The translations under genes and the position numbers were made by a program. DNA of 21,494 nucleotides, taken from the NCBI GenBank assembly GCA_937952095.1, contig CALFYG010000033.1:1-21494 (forward strand), given 5' to 3'. Below the pieces are notes generated by a model. That model ran no database searches, was not told the origin of the DNA, and worked only from the letters and a program-made list of their open reading frames with translations. Origin of the DNA: an uncultured Micrococcales bacterium (GTDB lineage: Bacteria; Actinomycetota; Actinomycetes; S36-B12; UBA10799). This document shows, one piece after another, positions 1 through 8,068 of this stretch. The first letter of the stretch is position 1. Each line of letters begins with the position of its first letter.

Positions 1-678
1 GGGATGAAGCAGGGCGATGTCGTGCTGATCTGGGGAGCGTCCGGCGGCCTGGGGTCTTACGCCACGCAGTATGCGCTGAACGGCGGCGCGATCCCCGTGT
101 GTGTTGTCTCCAGCCCGGAGAAGGCCGAGATCTGCCGCAAGATGGGCGCGGAGTACATCATCGACCGCAACGAGGAGGGCTACCAGTTCTGGAAGGACGA
201 GCACACCCAGAACCCCAAGGAGTGGCAGCGTCTCGGCAAGAAGATCCGTGAGCTCACCGGCGGCGAGGACGTCGACATCGTCTACGAACACCCCGGCCGG
301 GAGACCTTCGGCGCCAGCGTCTATGTGACGAAGAAGGGCGGCACCATCGTCACGTGTGCCTCCACCTCCGGCTACATGCACGAGTACGACAACCGCTACC
401 TGTGGATGAACCTCAAGCGGATCGTCGGCTCACACTTCGCCAACTACAAAGAGTCCTTCGAGGCCAACCGCCTCATCGACAAGGGCATGATCCACCCGAC
501 CCTGAGCAAGACCTTCCCGCTGGCCGACGCCGGCCAGGCCGCGTACGAGGTGCACCGCAACCTGCACCAGGGCAAGGTGGGCGTGCTCTGCCTGTCGCCC
601 GAGGAGGGTCTCGGCGTGCGCGATCCCGAGAAGCGTGCGAAGTTCGAGTCTGAGATCAACCGGTTCAGGAACACGTGA
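1..678 (+). CDS. ccr: Crotonyl-CoA carboxylase/reductase, C-terminal part (5' truncated by window)
   Basis: This is the last 225 residues of a zinc-less MDR-superfamily enzyme that reductively carboxylates crotonyl-CoA with NADPH and CO2 to ethylmalonyl-CoA. The reading frame is open from base 1, and the family is about 440-450 residues, so roughly half is missing upstream. The nucleotide-binding motif GASGGLGSYA is at fragment residues 11-20. The YEHPGR segment at residues 94-99 probably holds the His that helps bind CO2 in characterised Ccr enzymes; that assignment is from family knowledge and was not aligned here. The Ccr-typical tail (FPLADAGQAAYEVHRN, then QGKVGVLCL) is intact. Its TGA overlaps the ATG of the next gene, so the two are co-translated. 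Ordinary MDR quinone reductases are shorter and lack the long insert seen around residues 56-80. The Ccr assignment is strong. Confidence 0.93.
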   Translation, partial: GMKQGDVVLIWGASGGLGSYATQYALNGGAIPVCVVSSPEKAEICRKMGAEYIIDRNEEGYQFWKDEHTQNPKEWQRLGKKIRELTGGEDVDIVYEHPGRETFGASVYVTKKGGTIVTCASTSGYMHEYDNRYLWMNLKRIVGSHFANYKESFEANRLIDKGMIHPTLSKTFPLADAGQAAYEVHRNLHQGKVGVLCLSPEEGLGVRDPEKRAKFESEINRFRNT

Positions 679-1088
679 TGTTCGACGACAACGCCCGCGC
701 ACTGCTCGACAAGCCCAAGCAGTTCGCCACCATCTCGACGATCGAGCCCGACGGCCAGCCGCAAAGCAGCGTCGTGTGGTTCGAGCGCGATGGCGACGAT
801 CTGCTCATCTCCACCGTCGAGGGGCGCCGCAAGCACCGCAACCTGGTGCGCGACCCACGCTGCACGGTGCTCGTCTACGACATGGATCAGCCGTACAACT
901 ACGTCGAGGTGCGCGGTCACGTGGAGTTGACGCGCGAGGGCGGCCGGGAGCTCATCGACAAGTTCGCCGGCGCCTACCAGGGATGGGACCGCTACCCCGC
1001 CGACGACGGCACAGACAACGTGCGGGTGGTGGTGCGGGTGATTCCGGACAAGGTCGTGAGCCGGGCGATCCCGGCCCCGAAGGACTGA
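678..1088 (+). CDS. PPOX-class (pyridoxamine 5'-phosphate oxidase-like) flavin/F420-dependent protein
   Basis: A 136-residue split beta-barrel protein of the PPOX superfamily, the size typical of actinobacterial F420- or FMN-dependent reductases. The hallmarks are the N-terminal strand pair with DGQPQSSVVWF (residues 24-34), the phosphate-contacting GRRKHRNL stretch near residues 50-57, and the RGHVEL strand in the middle. The ATG at 678 overlaps the ccr stop codon (TGATG). An in-frame GTG lies one codon earlier at 675, and either could be used. Coupling to ccr suggests shared expression, but the substrate cannot be read from the sequence. The choice between F420 and FMN is also open, because only family resemblance supports F420. 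The gene ends just before a long inverted repeat and faces the convergent ABC-F gene. Confidence 0.85.
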   Translation: MFDDNARALLDKPKQFATISTIEPDGQPQSSVVWFERDGDDLLISTVEGRRKHRNLVRDPRCTVLVYDMDQPYNYVEVRGHVELTREGGRELIDKFAGAYQGWDRYPADDGTDNVRVVVRVIPDKVVSRAIPAPKD

Positions 1089-1098
1089 TCCGCACCAC

Positions 1099-1141
1099 GA
1101 TGTGAATATCTGTTGCTTCAGGCGACAGATTTTCACATCGA
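1099..1141. repeat. 43-nt near-perfect inverted repeat between convergent genes (candidate bidirectional terminator)
   Basis: The left arm CGATGTGAATATCTGTTGC (1099-1117) pairs with 1123-1141 over 19 bp, with one T-T mismatch (1108/1132) and one G-U pair (1115/1125). The loop is the 5-nt TTCAG. It sits 10 bp after the PPOX stop and 14 bp before the ABC-F stop, so it is placed to end transcription from both sides. The arms are much more AT-rich than the surroundings, and neither side carries a T-run, so it does not look like a textbook intrinsic terminator. It may be a dispersed palindromic element. Confidence 0.6.
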
Positions 1142-1155
1142 ACGGCAGGGGGCGG

Positions 1156-2895
1156 TCACTGCGCGGCTTCGGCCGCCTCGAGCCAGCGCTCCTCGAGGTC
1201 GGACACGTCCTGCTCGGCCTGCGCGAGCTCCTTGCCGAGCCCCACGAGGGCCTCACCATCGGTCGACGCCTCGGCCATCCGGGCGTGGATGTCCTCGACC
1301 CGAGCCTGCGCCCTGCCGAGTTCACGCTCGATACGGGCGAGTTCTCTGCGTGCGGCGCGGGTGTCTCCGGCAGAGGGCCGCGCGGTCGTGACCGGCGCAG
1401 GCGGCGGTGACGCCAGGTACTGCTCGACCCCGCCGGGGAGATGCGTGACATGCCCGTCGGTGAGTTCCCACACGTCGTCGCACACACGCTCGAGGAAGTA
1501 GCGGTCGTGAGACACGACGATCAGGCTCCCGGGCCATCCGTCCAGCACATCCTCGAGGACTGTGAGGGTCTCGGTGTCGAGGTCGTTGGTGGGCTCGTCG
1601 AGCATCAGGACGTTCGCACCTGACAGGAACGTCCGAAGCAGGTGCAACCGCCGCAACTCCCCGCCCGACAGGTCTCCCAGACGTTTCCACGGAGCATCGC
1701 CGGTGAAGCCGAACTGCTCCAGTAACTGCGATGGGGTCAATTCCTCCCCGCCGGCGATCTCCACACGGTTGCCGACCTCCTGCAACCACGGCAGGACCCG
1801 GGCGTCAGTGTCGAGATCGGGCAGCCGCTGATCGACGATGGCCGCGTGCACGGTCTTCCCTGTCTTCACCGTGCCGGAAAGCACCGGGAGTTGCCCGGCC
1901 AGCACTCGCAGCAATGTGGTCTTCCCCGCGCCGTTGGGCCCGAGCAACCCCAACCTGTCACCCGGGCCGATGCCCCAGGTGACGTGAGTGAGTACCGCGG
2001 GGGCCTCGGCGGCCGGGGCCGCACTGACATCCTCAAGGTCGAGCACCTGCTTGCCGAGCCGGTTCATACTCACCCGTTGCAGCGCCAGGCGATCGCGCGG
2101 GGGTGGTTCATCGGCGATCAGCGCCAGCGCGGCGTCCTGCCGGAACTTCGGCTTGGAGGTGCGTGCAGGAGGACCGCGGCGCAGCCAGGCCAGTTCCTTG
2201 CGCAGGAGGTTCTGCCGACGGGCCTCGATCGCTGCCTTCTGCTGCTCGCGTTCGGCCTTGGCCAGCACGTAGGCGGCATAGCCGCCCTCATACTGCTCGA
2301 CCGATCCCCGGCCCACCTCCCAGGTCCGGGTCGTGACCTCATCGAGGAACCACCGGTCGTGAGTGACGACCACCAGCGCTCGGCGTCCGGCCGGCCACGC
2401 ACGAAGGTGATCGGCCAGCCACTGGATCGACTGCAGGTCGAGATGGTTGGTGGGCTCATCCAGGAGGAGCACCTCAGGTTGGGCGACCAAGGCCGACGCA
2501 AGGGCCACCCTTCGCGCCTGACCACCCGACAGGGCCGAACTCGGGCGCTCCATCCATTCCGGGTCCAAGAGCCCGGCCACGATGGCCCGGACACGCGGAT
2601 CACCCGCCCACTCGTGCTCCGGTCCCGGCCCCACCACCACGTCGCGCACGGAGCCTTCGGGGAGCGCGTCGTGCTGTGTCACCAACCTGACCGTGGTCCC
2701 CCCACTGACGGTCGCCCGTCCCGCGTCGAGAGTCTCCGCGCCCGCGAGAACGCGCAGCAAGGTGGACTTTCCAGCACCGTTGCGGCCCACCACCCCGATC
2801 CGGTCCCCGTCGGACAACCCGAGTGACACCGAATCGAGGATCGTCGCCGTTCCCTTGCGCACGGTGACGGAGTCGGTCACAACGAGCGCAGGCAC
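1156..2895 (-). CDS. ABC-F family ATPase (ribosome-associated, Uup-like)
   Basis: A 579-residue soluble protein with two ATP-binding cassettes and no membrane segment, the ABC-F plan. Members act on the ribosome as translation factors or antibiotic-protection proteins. Cassette 1 has Walker A GRNGAGKS (37-44), signature LSGGQ (122-126) and Walker B LLLDEP (143-148). Cassette 2 has GPNGAGKT (319-326), LSGGE (409-413) and LMLDEP (430-435). The inter-cassette linker (about 200-260) carries a basic ARTSKPKFR patch. The C-terminus (about 512-579) is a charged coiled coil of the type seen in Uup-like members. The GTG start has GGAGGG directly abutting it, which is too close for a ribosome binding site. 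A TACGCT hexamer six bases upstream fits a leaderless start instead. Whether it confers resistance cannot be decided from sequence. Confidence 0.93.
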   Translation of the reverse strand: MPALVVTDSVTVRKGTATILDSVSLGLSDGDRIGVVGRNGAGKSTLLRVLAGAETLDAGRATVSGGTTVRLVTQHDALPEGSVRDVVVGPGPEHEWAGDPRVRAIVAGLLDPEWMERPSSALSGGQARRVALASALVAQPEVLLLDEPTNHLDLQSIQWLADHLRAWPAGRRALVVVTHDRWFLDEVTTRTWEVGRGSVEQYEGGYAAYVLAKAEREQQKAAIEARRQNLLRKELAWLRRGPPARTSKPKFRQDAALALIADEPPPRDRLALQRVSMNRLGKQVLDLEDVSAAPAAEAPAVLTHVTWGIGPGDRLGLLGPNGAGKTTLLRVLAGQLPVLSGTVKTGKTVHAAIVDQRLPDLDTDARVLPWLQEVGNRVEIAGGEELTPSQLLEQFGFTGDAPWKRLGDLSGGELRRLHLLRTFLSGANVLMLDEPTNDLDTETLTVLEDVLDGWPGSLIVVSHDRYFLERVCDDVWELTDGHVTHLPGGVEQYLASPPPAPVTTARPSAGDTRAARRELARIERELGRAQARVEDIHARMAEASTDGEALVGLGKELAQAEQDVSDLEERWLEAAEAAQ

Positions 2896-2901
2896 CCCTC
2901 C

Positions 2902-2907
2902 AGCGTA
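2902..2907 (-). promoter_or_regulatory. Candidate leaderless -10 (TACGCT) for ABC-F gene
   Basis: Read on the minus strand, TACGCT is followed by six bases (GGAGGG) and then the GTG start at 2895. This is the TANNNT-N6-start layout repeated across this window. It lies in the 24-bp gap after the upstream hydrolase gene and would give the ABC-F gene its own start within the run. Confidence 0.45.
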
Positions 2908-2919
2908 ATGAGGTGGCCG

Positions 2920-3651
2920 CTACTGCCAGTCGCTGAGCACCTCGAGCAACACGTCGTTGACAGCAGAGGGCTGCTCCACTGCGCTCAGATGCCCGGACTC
3001 GGGGATCTCGCGGCCCACTGCCTGCGGCATGGCGTCGAGCATGACCCGCTGGTCGGCCGCCGGGGAGATCGTGTCCTCCGATCCCCACACCACCAGGGCC
3101 GGGCCTTCGTAACGGCGCAGGGTGTGCACGGAGTCAGGGCGATCAGCCATCGCCCGTTGTGCGGTGGCCACAGCCTCCGGACGGGCCGCTTCGATCCAGC
3201 CCCGGACCCGGTCGACCACAGGCGCGTTCTGCGATCGCGTCGTCTCCCCGAGCAATTTCGGCAGCATCGCGTCGGCCAGGTCCCGGGTCTGTCCAGCGGC
3301 GAGCACCGCATCGGCCACCTGCAGCCGCTGTGCTCTGGCTTCCTCGGTGTCGGCGCTGGCCTTCGTGTCCATGAACACCGCGCCGCTGACCATTTCGGGG
3401 TGGAGGCGCAGGATCTCCATGAGGATGTAGCCGCCCATGGACAACCCGGCGAAGACCGAGGGTTGGCCCACCTGGGAGAGCACGCTCTCGGCCAGCGCGG
3501 TCATCGTGGCCTCCTGCGGAACCTGGGAGTCCCCGAACCCAGCCACGTCGGGCGTCAGGACACGGCGGCCGGCCTTGGTGAGGTACTCGACCTGGTCGTC
3601 CCACAGATGGCGGTTGACGGGGAACGCGTGGAGCAGGACGAGGTGGGTCAT
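2920..3651 (-). CDS. Alpha/beta-fold hydrolase
   Basis: A 243-residue cytoplasmic alpha/beta hydrolase with no signal peptide. The fold markers are the oxyanion segment LLHAFP (residues 6-11), the nucleophile elbow GLSMGG with Ser71, an acid in VWGSEDTISP (Asp193), and the catalytic His221 in SGHLSAVEQP. The variable lid lies between about 95 and 165. Its length is standard for the family. The ATG overlaps the TGA of the small membrane-protein gene upstream (ATGA, 4-nt overlap), so translation is probably coupled. The HLSAVEQP tail is common in hydrolases annotated as 3-oxoadipate enol-lactonase-like. No catabolic partners are nearby, so I do not assign a substrate. Confidence 0.9.
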   Translation of the reverse strand: MTHLVLLHAFPVNRHLWDDQVEYLTKAGRRVLTPDVAGFGDSQVPQEATMTALAESVLSQVGQPSVFAGLSMGGYILMEILRLHPEMVSGAVFMDTKASADTEEARAQRLQVADAVLAAGQTRDLADAMLPKLLGETTRSQNAPVVDRVRGWIEAARPEAVATAQRAMADRPDSVHTLRRYEGPALVVWGSEDTISPAADQRVMLDAMPQAVGREIPESGHLSAVEQPSAVNDVLLEVLSDWQ

Positions 3652-4040
3652 CGGTCGCCGTCGACGGCGTCTGCGGCATCCGCAAGGTCACTGGCGTCGG
3701 AGTCCCCTTCGGCCACTTCCTGGATGCTGGGCGAAGGTTCGACGGGTTGCTCCCAGACCTGCGCCTCGGCGGCGGCCCTGCCCGCCTTGGACTTCCTGAT
3801 GATCACCGCGACGGCGATCCCGACGCCGACGATCGCGACGCCGATCGCGATCTTCGGGAGTACCTTTCGACCGGTCTCCAGGCCCCGCTCCGCCAGGTCG
3901 AGGGTGTCGTCGGCCTTCACGAGTACCGCGTCGGTCCCCGTCAAGGCGGTATCGGCGGCCTTGACCGCCTTGTCGACAGTGACGAGCACCTCCTCCAGCG
4001 TCGTGAGCCCGGTACGCATGTTGTCGATTCTGCTACCCAT
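3648..4040 (-). CDS. Small single-pass membrane protein of unknown function
   Basis: A 130-residue protein I do not recognise. From the ATG at 4040, the first ~65 residues form a likely amphipathic helix, with repeated small/hydrophobic and Asp/Lys positions (EEVLVTVDKAVKAADTAL and onward). One transmembrane helix follows (IAIGVAIVGVGIAVAVII), then a basic stop-transfer RKSKAGR, and an acidic, Asp/Ala-rich low-complexity tail. The frame stays open up to a TTG at 4076. I chose the ATG at 4040 because CAGGGT sits exactly six bases upstream, matching the leaderless pattern of this window. The stop overlaps the following hydrolase start by four bases, so the two are probably expressed together. 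The helix resembles apolipoprotein- or phasin-like surfaces, but that is only an impression. Confidence 0.72.
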   Translation of the reverse strand: MGSRIDNMRTGLTTLEEVLVTVDKAVKAADTALTGTDAVLVKADDTLDLAERGLETGRKVLPKIAIGVAIVGVGIAVAVIIRKSKAGRAAAEAQVWEQPVEPSPSIQEVAEGDSDASDLADAADAVDGDR

Positions 4041-4046
4041 GTCTCC

Positions 4047-4052
4047 ACCCTG
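4047..4052 (-). promoter_or_regulatory. Candidate leaderless -10 (CAGGGT)
   Basis: On the minus strand CAGGGT is followed by six bases (GGAGAC) and the ATG at 4040. It supports that start over the in-frame TTG at 4076. The first base is not T, so it is weaker than most others in the window. Confidence 0.35.
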
Positions 4053-4078
4053 TCCGATTCCGACCGGGACAGGCAACC

Positions 4079-4837
4079 TCAGGGCATGATCGTCAGGCCA
4101 CCGTCGAGCACCAACTCTTGACCGGTCATGAACGACGAGGCGTCAGATGCCAGGAACACCGCACCCGCTGCGATCTCGGCGGTGGTGCCCCAGCGCTGCA
4201 TCGGCACCCGGGCCAAAGCACCCTTCCCGCCGTCCGGGGCGTCACGCAGGAACTGCGTGAGGTCGGTCTCGATCCATCCCGGCAGCAGCGTGTTTACCCG
4301 CACTCCTGCCCAGGCCCACTCGACGGCGAGACTGCGCGACAGGGAGATCACCGCGGCCTTGGCGGCACCGTAGTGGCTCATCAAGGGCGACCCGACGATC
4401 CCAGCGACGCTGGCAAGGTTGATCACCGAACCGGACTTCTGCTCCAACAACGTCGGCCCGACCGCCTGCAACACGTGGACGGTGGACTCGACGTTGAGCC
4501 GCTGGGTCTTCTGCCAGCCGCTGAACCGCATCCCGACCAGCGGCGCCGAGAAGCTGTTCCCGCCGGCGTTGTTGACGACGATGTCGACACCCCCCAGGGC
4601 CTCGATGACGCGGGCGATCGCCGCTGAGATCGCCTCCTCGTCGGTGACGTCGACGGCCTCCACGACCGCCGTCCGGCCGAGTTCCCGCACAGTCTGCGCC
4701 GCACTGTTCAGCAACTCCTCGTTGCGCGCCAGCAGCGCGACGTCGGCACCCTGCCGCGCGAACTCAAGTGCGATCTCGCGACCGATCCCTCGCGACGCAC
4801 CGGTCACGATCGCCTTCTTGCCCTCCAACTGACTCAT
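4079..4837 (-). CDS. Short-chain dehydrogenase/reductase (SDR), FabG-like
   Basis: A 252-residue classical SDR using NAD(P)H. Numbered from the ATG at 4837, the cofactor motif TGASRGIG is at 12-19, NNAG at 89-92 and the catalytic Ser143, Tyr156 and Lys160 (YGAAK) are all present. The PGWIETDL segment after the active site and the C-terminal TGQELVLDGG are typical of FabG-like oxidoreductases. An Arg follows Ser in the glycine motif (SRGIG), compatible with NADPH. Another ATG lies at 4849, but it overlaps a GGAG that is correctly spaced (6 nt) for the ATG at 4837. The 4837 ATG also overlaps the upstream hydrolase TGA (ATGA), so I chose it. The gene is embedded in the minus-strand run. Its substrate is unknown. 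Confidence 0.92.
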   Translation of the reverse strand: MSQLEGKKAIVTGASRGIGREIALEFARQGADVALLARNEELLNSAAQTVRELGRTAVVEAVDVTDEEAISAAIARVIEALGGVDIVVNNAGGNSFSAPLVGMRFSGWQKTQRLNVESTVHVLQAVGPTLLEQKSGSVINLASVAGIVGSPLMSHYGAAKAAVISLSRSLAVEWAWAGVRVNTLLPGWIETDLTQFLRDAPDGGKGALARVPMQRWGTTAEIAAGAVFLASDASSFMTGQELVLDGGLTIMP

Positions 4838-5568
4838 AGGTCGCTCCATTTACTCATCGGGCCGTCCCAGTCGGACGGCAACGGTGTCGGTCGGCCGGTG
4901 GCCGCCGCGATCTGATCCAGCACGATCGAGGTGTACTTCTCCCCCACCCACAGGTGTTTGGCACCCTCCACGGCGATCACCTCGGCCTGCGGCACCCGGG
5001 CGAAGTGTGGCGCGGCGACAGCCGGTGGCAGGAAATCGTCGAACTCGGGAATCATGACGGTCACGGACCGGCCATCTGTGGCCCAGCGGTCGAGGTCGGA
5101 GTCCTGTGCGTAGCGCAGCGGCGGGCTCAGCAGCACAGCACCGGTCACCTCGGGGAGCAGACCGTGCCGCAGGACGACGTCGGTGCCGAAACTCCACCCC
5201 ACCAGCCAGATGTCAGGCAGCCCCCGGTCGGTGGCCAGGTCGACCGCCGCCTCGAGATCGAGGCCTTCGGCGGTGCTGGCGTCGAACTGACCCTGAGACG
5301 TCCCTGCCGCGCTCGTGGTCCCCCGGGTGTTGAAACGCAGAACCGCCAGGTCGGCTAGGGCTGGTAGCCGCCACGCGGCCTTGCGGAAGAGGTGTGAATC
5401 CATCATGCCGCCATGGGTGGGCAGCGGGTGGACGCACACGATGGTCGCTGCTGGCGCCGCAGCCTCGGGGAGAGCCAACTCCCCAACCAGATCCAAGCCG
5501 TCGGCGGTGCGTAGCGTCAGAGGTTCCCGGATCGCGGGCAGGACCGAGTTGGCTGCGATCCTCTCCAT
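4834..5568 (-). CDS. Alpha/beta hydrolase (dienelactone hydrolase / COG2945-like)
   Basis: A 244-residue alpha/beta hydrolase. The core markers are VCVHPLPTHGG (residues 44-54, oxyanion region), the nucleophile elbow GWSFG with Ser126, an acid in PEFDDFLPP (Asp177 or Asp178) and His205 in GAKHLWVGE. The HPLPTHGGMMDSH segment and the FNTRGT strand are typical of small hydrolases acting on esters or thioesters. No signal peptide is present. It starts nine bases after the permease stop and overlaps the SDR start by four bases. The start has no Shine-Dalgarno motif but has TAGGCT six bases upstream, suggesting a leaderless transcript that begins a hydrolase-SDR unit. The substrate is unknown. Confidence 0.88.
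   Translation of the reverse strand: MERIAANSVLPAIREPLTLRTADGLDLVGELALPEAAAPAATIVCVHPLPTHGGMMDSHLFRKAAWRLPALADLAVLRFNTRGTTSAAGTSQGQFDASTAEGLDLEAAVDLATDRGLPDIWLVGWSFGTDVVLRHGLLPEVTGAVLLSPPLRYAQDSDLDRWATDGRSVTVMIPEFDDFLPPAVAAPHFARVPQAEVIAVEGAKHLWVGEKYTSIVLDQIAAATGRPTPLPSDWDGPMSKWSDL
4844..4847 (-). promoter_or_regulatory. Ribosome binding site GGAG deciding the SDR start
   Basis: GGAG on the minus strand is separated by CGACCT (6 nt) from the ATG at 4837. The competing upstream ATG (4849) overlaps this motif and has no site of its own. Confidence 0.6.
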
Positions 5569-5574
5569 CCCTGC

Positions 5575-5580
5575 AGCCTA
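5575..5580 (-). promoter_or_regulatory. Candidate leaderless -10 (TAGGCT) overlapping the permease stop codon
   Basis: TAGGCT on the minus strand is followed by GCAGGG (6 nt) and the ATG at 5568. Its first three bases are the TAG stop codon of the ABC permease, so an internal promoter would be embedded in the end of the preceding gene. Confidence 0.45.
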
Positions 5581-7167
5581 ATGCGCCTGCAGGTCCCGCC
5601 GACGCCATCCCAGCAGTCCTGCAGTCACAAGGGCGACGGTGACGACGACAAGGGGAACCAGTCCGGCATTCGAGGAATCCACGGCGGGCAATCGCGGGGA
5701 GTGCACGAACGGGGAGACGTCCATGAGCCACTGCGGCAGATCCCACAGTGGTCCGAACTCGCCGATCACCAGGGCCACGACGAACACCGCCCAGACCGCC
5801 GGCACCCATCGGGGCAACCACCCGAAGACCAGCAGGACCACACCCGTCAGCACCCAGGCGGCGGGAACCCGCGCCAGAGCGGCCCACAGGAGTCCGCCGA
5901 TTCCGCCGGCGTCCCCCATCGCCAGGGCGTTGCCGATCCCGATGGTCAGACCTCCGATGAGCAGAATGGCGGCCACCCCCAACAGAGCGAGCATCGTGTG
6001 ACTCACGGCCCAGCGCACGCGCGACGTGGGAGTGGACAGCAGAACCTCGGCGTGCCCATCCACTTCTTCGGTGTGTAGCCGTGAGGCCGCGGCGATCCCG
6101 TAGGCGGCGACGATGATGCCCGCGAAACTGAGCTCAGTGGCCAGGAACGCATCCGCCAGGGCCTGCGTGCCCCCGAGTTGCATGAGGAACTCCTGCATCT
6201 GCGGGGAATCGAGGAAACCGGTGACGGTGTCGGAGATCGATCCCAACAGCAGGCCGAACGCCGCGAACCCGAGGCACCACGCGATGAAGACACCTCGCTG
6301 CAGGCGCCAGGCCAGTCCCCACACACCGCCCATCCGTCCGCGCGCCGGACCTGGCCGGTCGCCGATCAGACCGGCGTCCAGATCGCGGCGGGCGCGCAGC
6401 GCGAAAGCCAGTGGGACGCACACGATGGCCAGGGCGATCGGCAGGAGAAGGACCCACCAGCGGTCCCCCGCGTACGCCCGGACCTGCTGCATCCATCCGA
6501 TCGGCGACAACCACGACAGCCACGATCCCTCCGCAAGGTCCCCGACGGCCCGCACCGCATACGAGACGGCAATCGTCAGTAGGGCGATCCCGCGCGCCGA
6601 GCGGGCACCTGTGGTGACCTGGGCACACACACCTGCCACCGCCGCGAAGGCGATGCCGGTGAAGCCCCACCCGAACCCGAACGCGAACGACCCGGGGACT
6701 GCCAGGCCGGCGGCGATCAGTGCCAGCGCGCTGAGCACCGCGAGGACGAGGCTTGCCCCGAAGGCCACGAGCAGGGCGGCGGCCAGCGGCGCCGAACGTC
6801 CCAGACGGCCCGCCGCCATGAGTTCGAGTCGTCCGGTCTCCTCGTCGGCACGTGTGTGGCGGATGACCACGAACACCATCAGGACCGCAGTGAGAGCGGC
6901 CCCGAAGGCGGTGAGTTTGAACAACGACAGTTCGCCAAGCGAGGTGGGGTCGTAGATCCGGCCGTACAGGGCCACCAGCGCCCCCGCGGCGTTCACAGCC
7001 TCGGCTGCAGCAACCCGCTGGGATTCATCGGGGTACAGTCCGACGGTGGCGGAGGCCGAGAAGCCCGCCATGCCCGCGAAGCCGAGTATCCAGGCCGGTA
7101 GCAGGATCCGGTCGCGCCGCAGAGCCAGTCTGGTGAGCGTCCACGTGCCCGCAAAGGAGTCAGCCAT
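5578..7167 (-). CDS. ABC-2 type exporter permease (double-length, actinobacterial drug-exporter type)
   Basis: A 529-residue polytopic membrane protein with about twelve hydrophobic segments. These form two repeated halves of about six helices, so the usual permease dimer is covered by one chain. The halves join around the cytoplasmic linker LRARRDLDAGLIGDRPGPARG (about 256-276). The protein starts with a short cytoplasmic segment (GTWTLTRLALRRDR) and ends in GWRRRDLQAH, a tail common in actinobacterial permeases annotated as polyketide-antibiotic exporters. The cytoplasmic RHTRADEETGRLELM in the first half and HTEEVDGHAEVLL in the second are equivalent coupling segments. It overlaps the ATPase gene by eight bases and has no ribosome binding site of its own, so translation is coupled. 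The exported compound is unknown. Confidence 0.9.
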   Translation of the reverse strand: MADSFAGTWTLTRLALRRDRILLPAWILGFAGMAGFSASATVGLYPDESQRVAAAEAVNAAGALVALYGRIYDPTSLGELSLFKLTAFGAALTAVLMVFVVIRHTRADEETGRLELMAAGRLGRSAPLAAALLVAFGASLVLAVLSALALIAAGLAVPGSFAFGFGWGFTGIAFAAVAGVCAQVTTGARSARGIALLTIAVSYAVRAVGDLAEGSWLSWLSPIGWMQQVRAYAGDRWWVLLLPIALAIVCVPLAFALRARRDLDAGLIGDRPGPARGRMGGVWGLAWRLQRGVFIAWCLGFAAFGLLLGSISDTVTGFLDSPQMQEFLMQLGGTQALADAFLATELSFAGIIVAAYGIAAASRLHTEEVDGHAEVLLSTPTSRVRWAVSHTMLALLGVAAILLIGGLTIGIGNALAMGDAGGIGGLLWAALARVPAAWVLTGVVLLVFGWLPRWVPAVWAVFVVALVIGEFGPLWDLPQWLMDVSPFVHSPRLPAVDSSNAGLVPLVVVTVALVTAGLLGWRRRDLQAH

Positions 7168-8056
7168 CGGAGGATCCGTCCTGGTAGTGCCGCAGGAACA
7201 CCTCCTCGAGCGTGGGTTGCTGGCTGGTCAGGGAGCGGATCCCCACCGCGGACAGGGCGATCATCAGGGGCCCGATCCCCGCCTCGTCGGCCTCACACGT
7301 GACCCGGTCGCCATCCACGGCGAGCGTGTGGACACCCGGGATACCTGACAGATCTGGTGGAACCCGGTCGACGACGGCCACGACCTTGGTCATCGACAGA
7401 TGGCGCAGATCGGCCAACGTCCCGCTCTCCATCGCCCGACCGTTGCGGATGATGGTGACACGGTCGGACAGCGCCTCCGCCTCACTGAGGATGTGGCTAC
7501 TGAGCAACACGGTGCCGCCGCCGTCACGGAACTCGTGGACACACTCGCGGAACCGGGCATCCATCAGAGGATCGAGACCAGAGGTCGGTTCGTCGAGAAG
7601 GAGCAGTGGCACGTCAGCCGCCAGCGCCGAGATCAACGCTACTTTCTGGCGGTTGCCCTTCGAGTAACTGCGCGACTTCTTGGTGGGGTCCAGTTCGAAC
7701 ATCTCGATGTAACGTTCCCGGCGCCGGTCGTCGAGGCCGCCGTGCAGGCGACCGAGCAGGTCGATCACCTCACCACCGGTCAACTGCGGCCAGAGATTCA
7801 CCTCACCAGGCACGTAGGCCAAACGCTTGTGCAACTCCACGGCATCGGCCCAGGGGTCTGCGCCCAGCACACTCACAGTGCCGCCATCGATCCGCAATAG
7901 GCCGAGCAGTATCCGCAATGTGGTGGTCTTGCCTGCACCGTTCGGTCCGAGGAACGCGTGGACCTCGCCGGCTTCCACCTGCAGGTCGAGTCCGTCGAGT
8001 GCCACCGTGCTGCCGAAGTGCTTGACCACGGCACGCACATCGATGACCTGCGCCAT
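7160..8056 (-). CDS. ABC transporter ATP-binding subunit (drug-exporter type)
   Basis: A 298-residue ATPase that powers the permease encoded immediately downstream. Walker A GPNGAGKT is at 37-44, Walker B LLLLDEP at 151-157 followed by TSGLDPLMD, and the H-loop His188 is in LSSHIL. The signature is YSKGNRQ (131-137) instead of LSGGQ, a variant normal for this exporter subfamily. The C-terminal extension ends with QQPTLEEVFLRHY, typical of exporters with a DUF4162-like tail. The ATG has GGAGGT immediately in front of it, too close to act as a ribosome binding site. TACGTT six bases upstream argues for a leaderless start. A perfect dyad just upstream may be its operator. ATPase and permease form a complete two-gene exporter. 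Confidence 0.94.
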   Translation of the reverse strand: MAQVIDVRAVVKHFGSTVALDGLDLQVEAGEVHAFLGPNGAGKTTTLRILLGLLRIDGGTVSVLGADPWADAVELHKRLAYVPGEVNLWPQLTGGEVIDLLGRLHGGLDDRRRERYIEMFELDPTKKSRSYSKGNRQKVALISALAADVPLLLLDEPTSGLDPLMDARFRECVHEFRDGGGTVLLSSHILSEAEALSDRVTIIRNGRAMESGTLADLRHLSMTKVVAVVDRVPPDLSGIPGVHTLAVDGDRVTCEADEAGIGPLMIALSAVGIRSLTSQQPTLEEVFLRHYQDGSSDG

Positions 8057-8062
8057 ACCTCC

Positions 8063-8068
8063 AACGTA
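8063..8068 (-). promoter_or_regulatory. Candidate leaderless -10 (TACGTT) of the ABC exporter operon
   Basis: On the minus strand TACGTT is followed by GGAGGT (6 nt) and the ATG at 8056, placing the predicted transcription start on the start codon. It directly abuts the dyad at 8068-8086. Confidence 0.5.

Noticed and set aside
1846..4089. Plus-strand open frames at 1846-2826 and 2908-4089 opposite the ABC-F, hydrolase and small membrane-protein genes
   Set aside because: Both are shadows. The minus-strand genes carry intact Walker motifs and a catalytic triad, and these translations do not resemble proteins.
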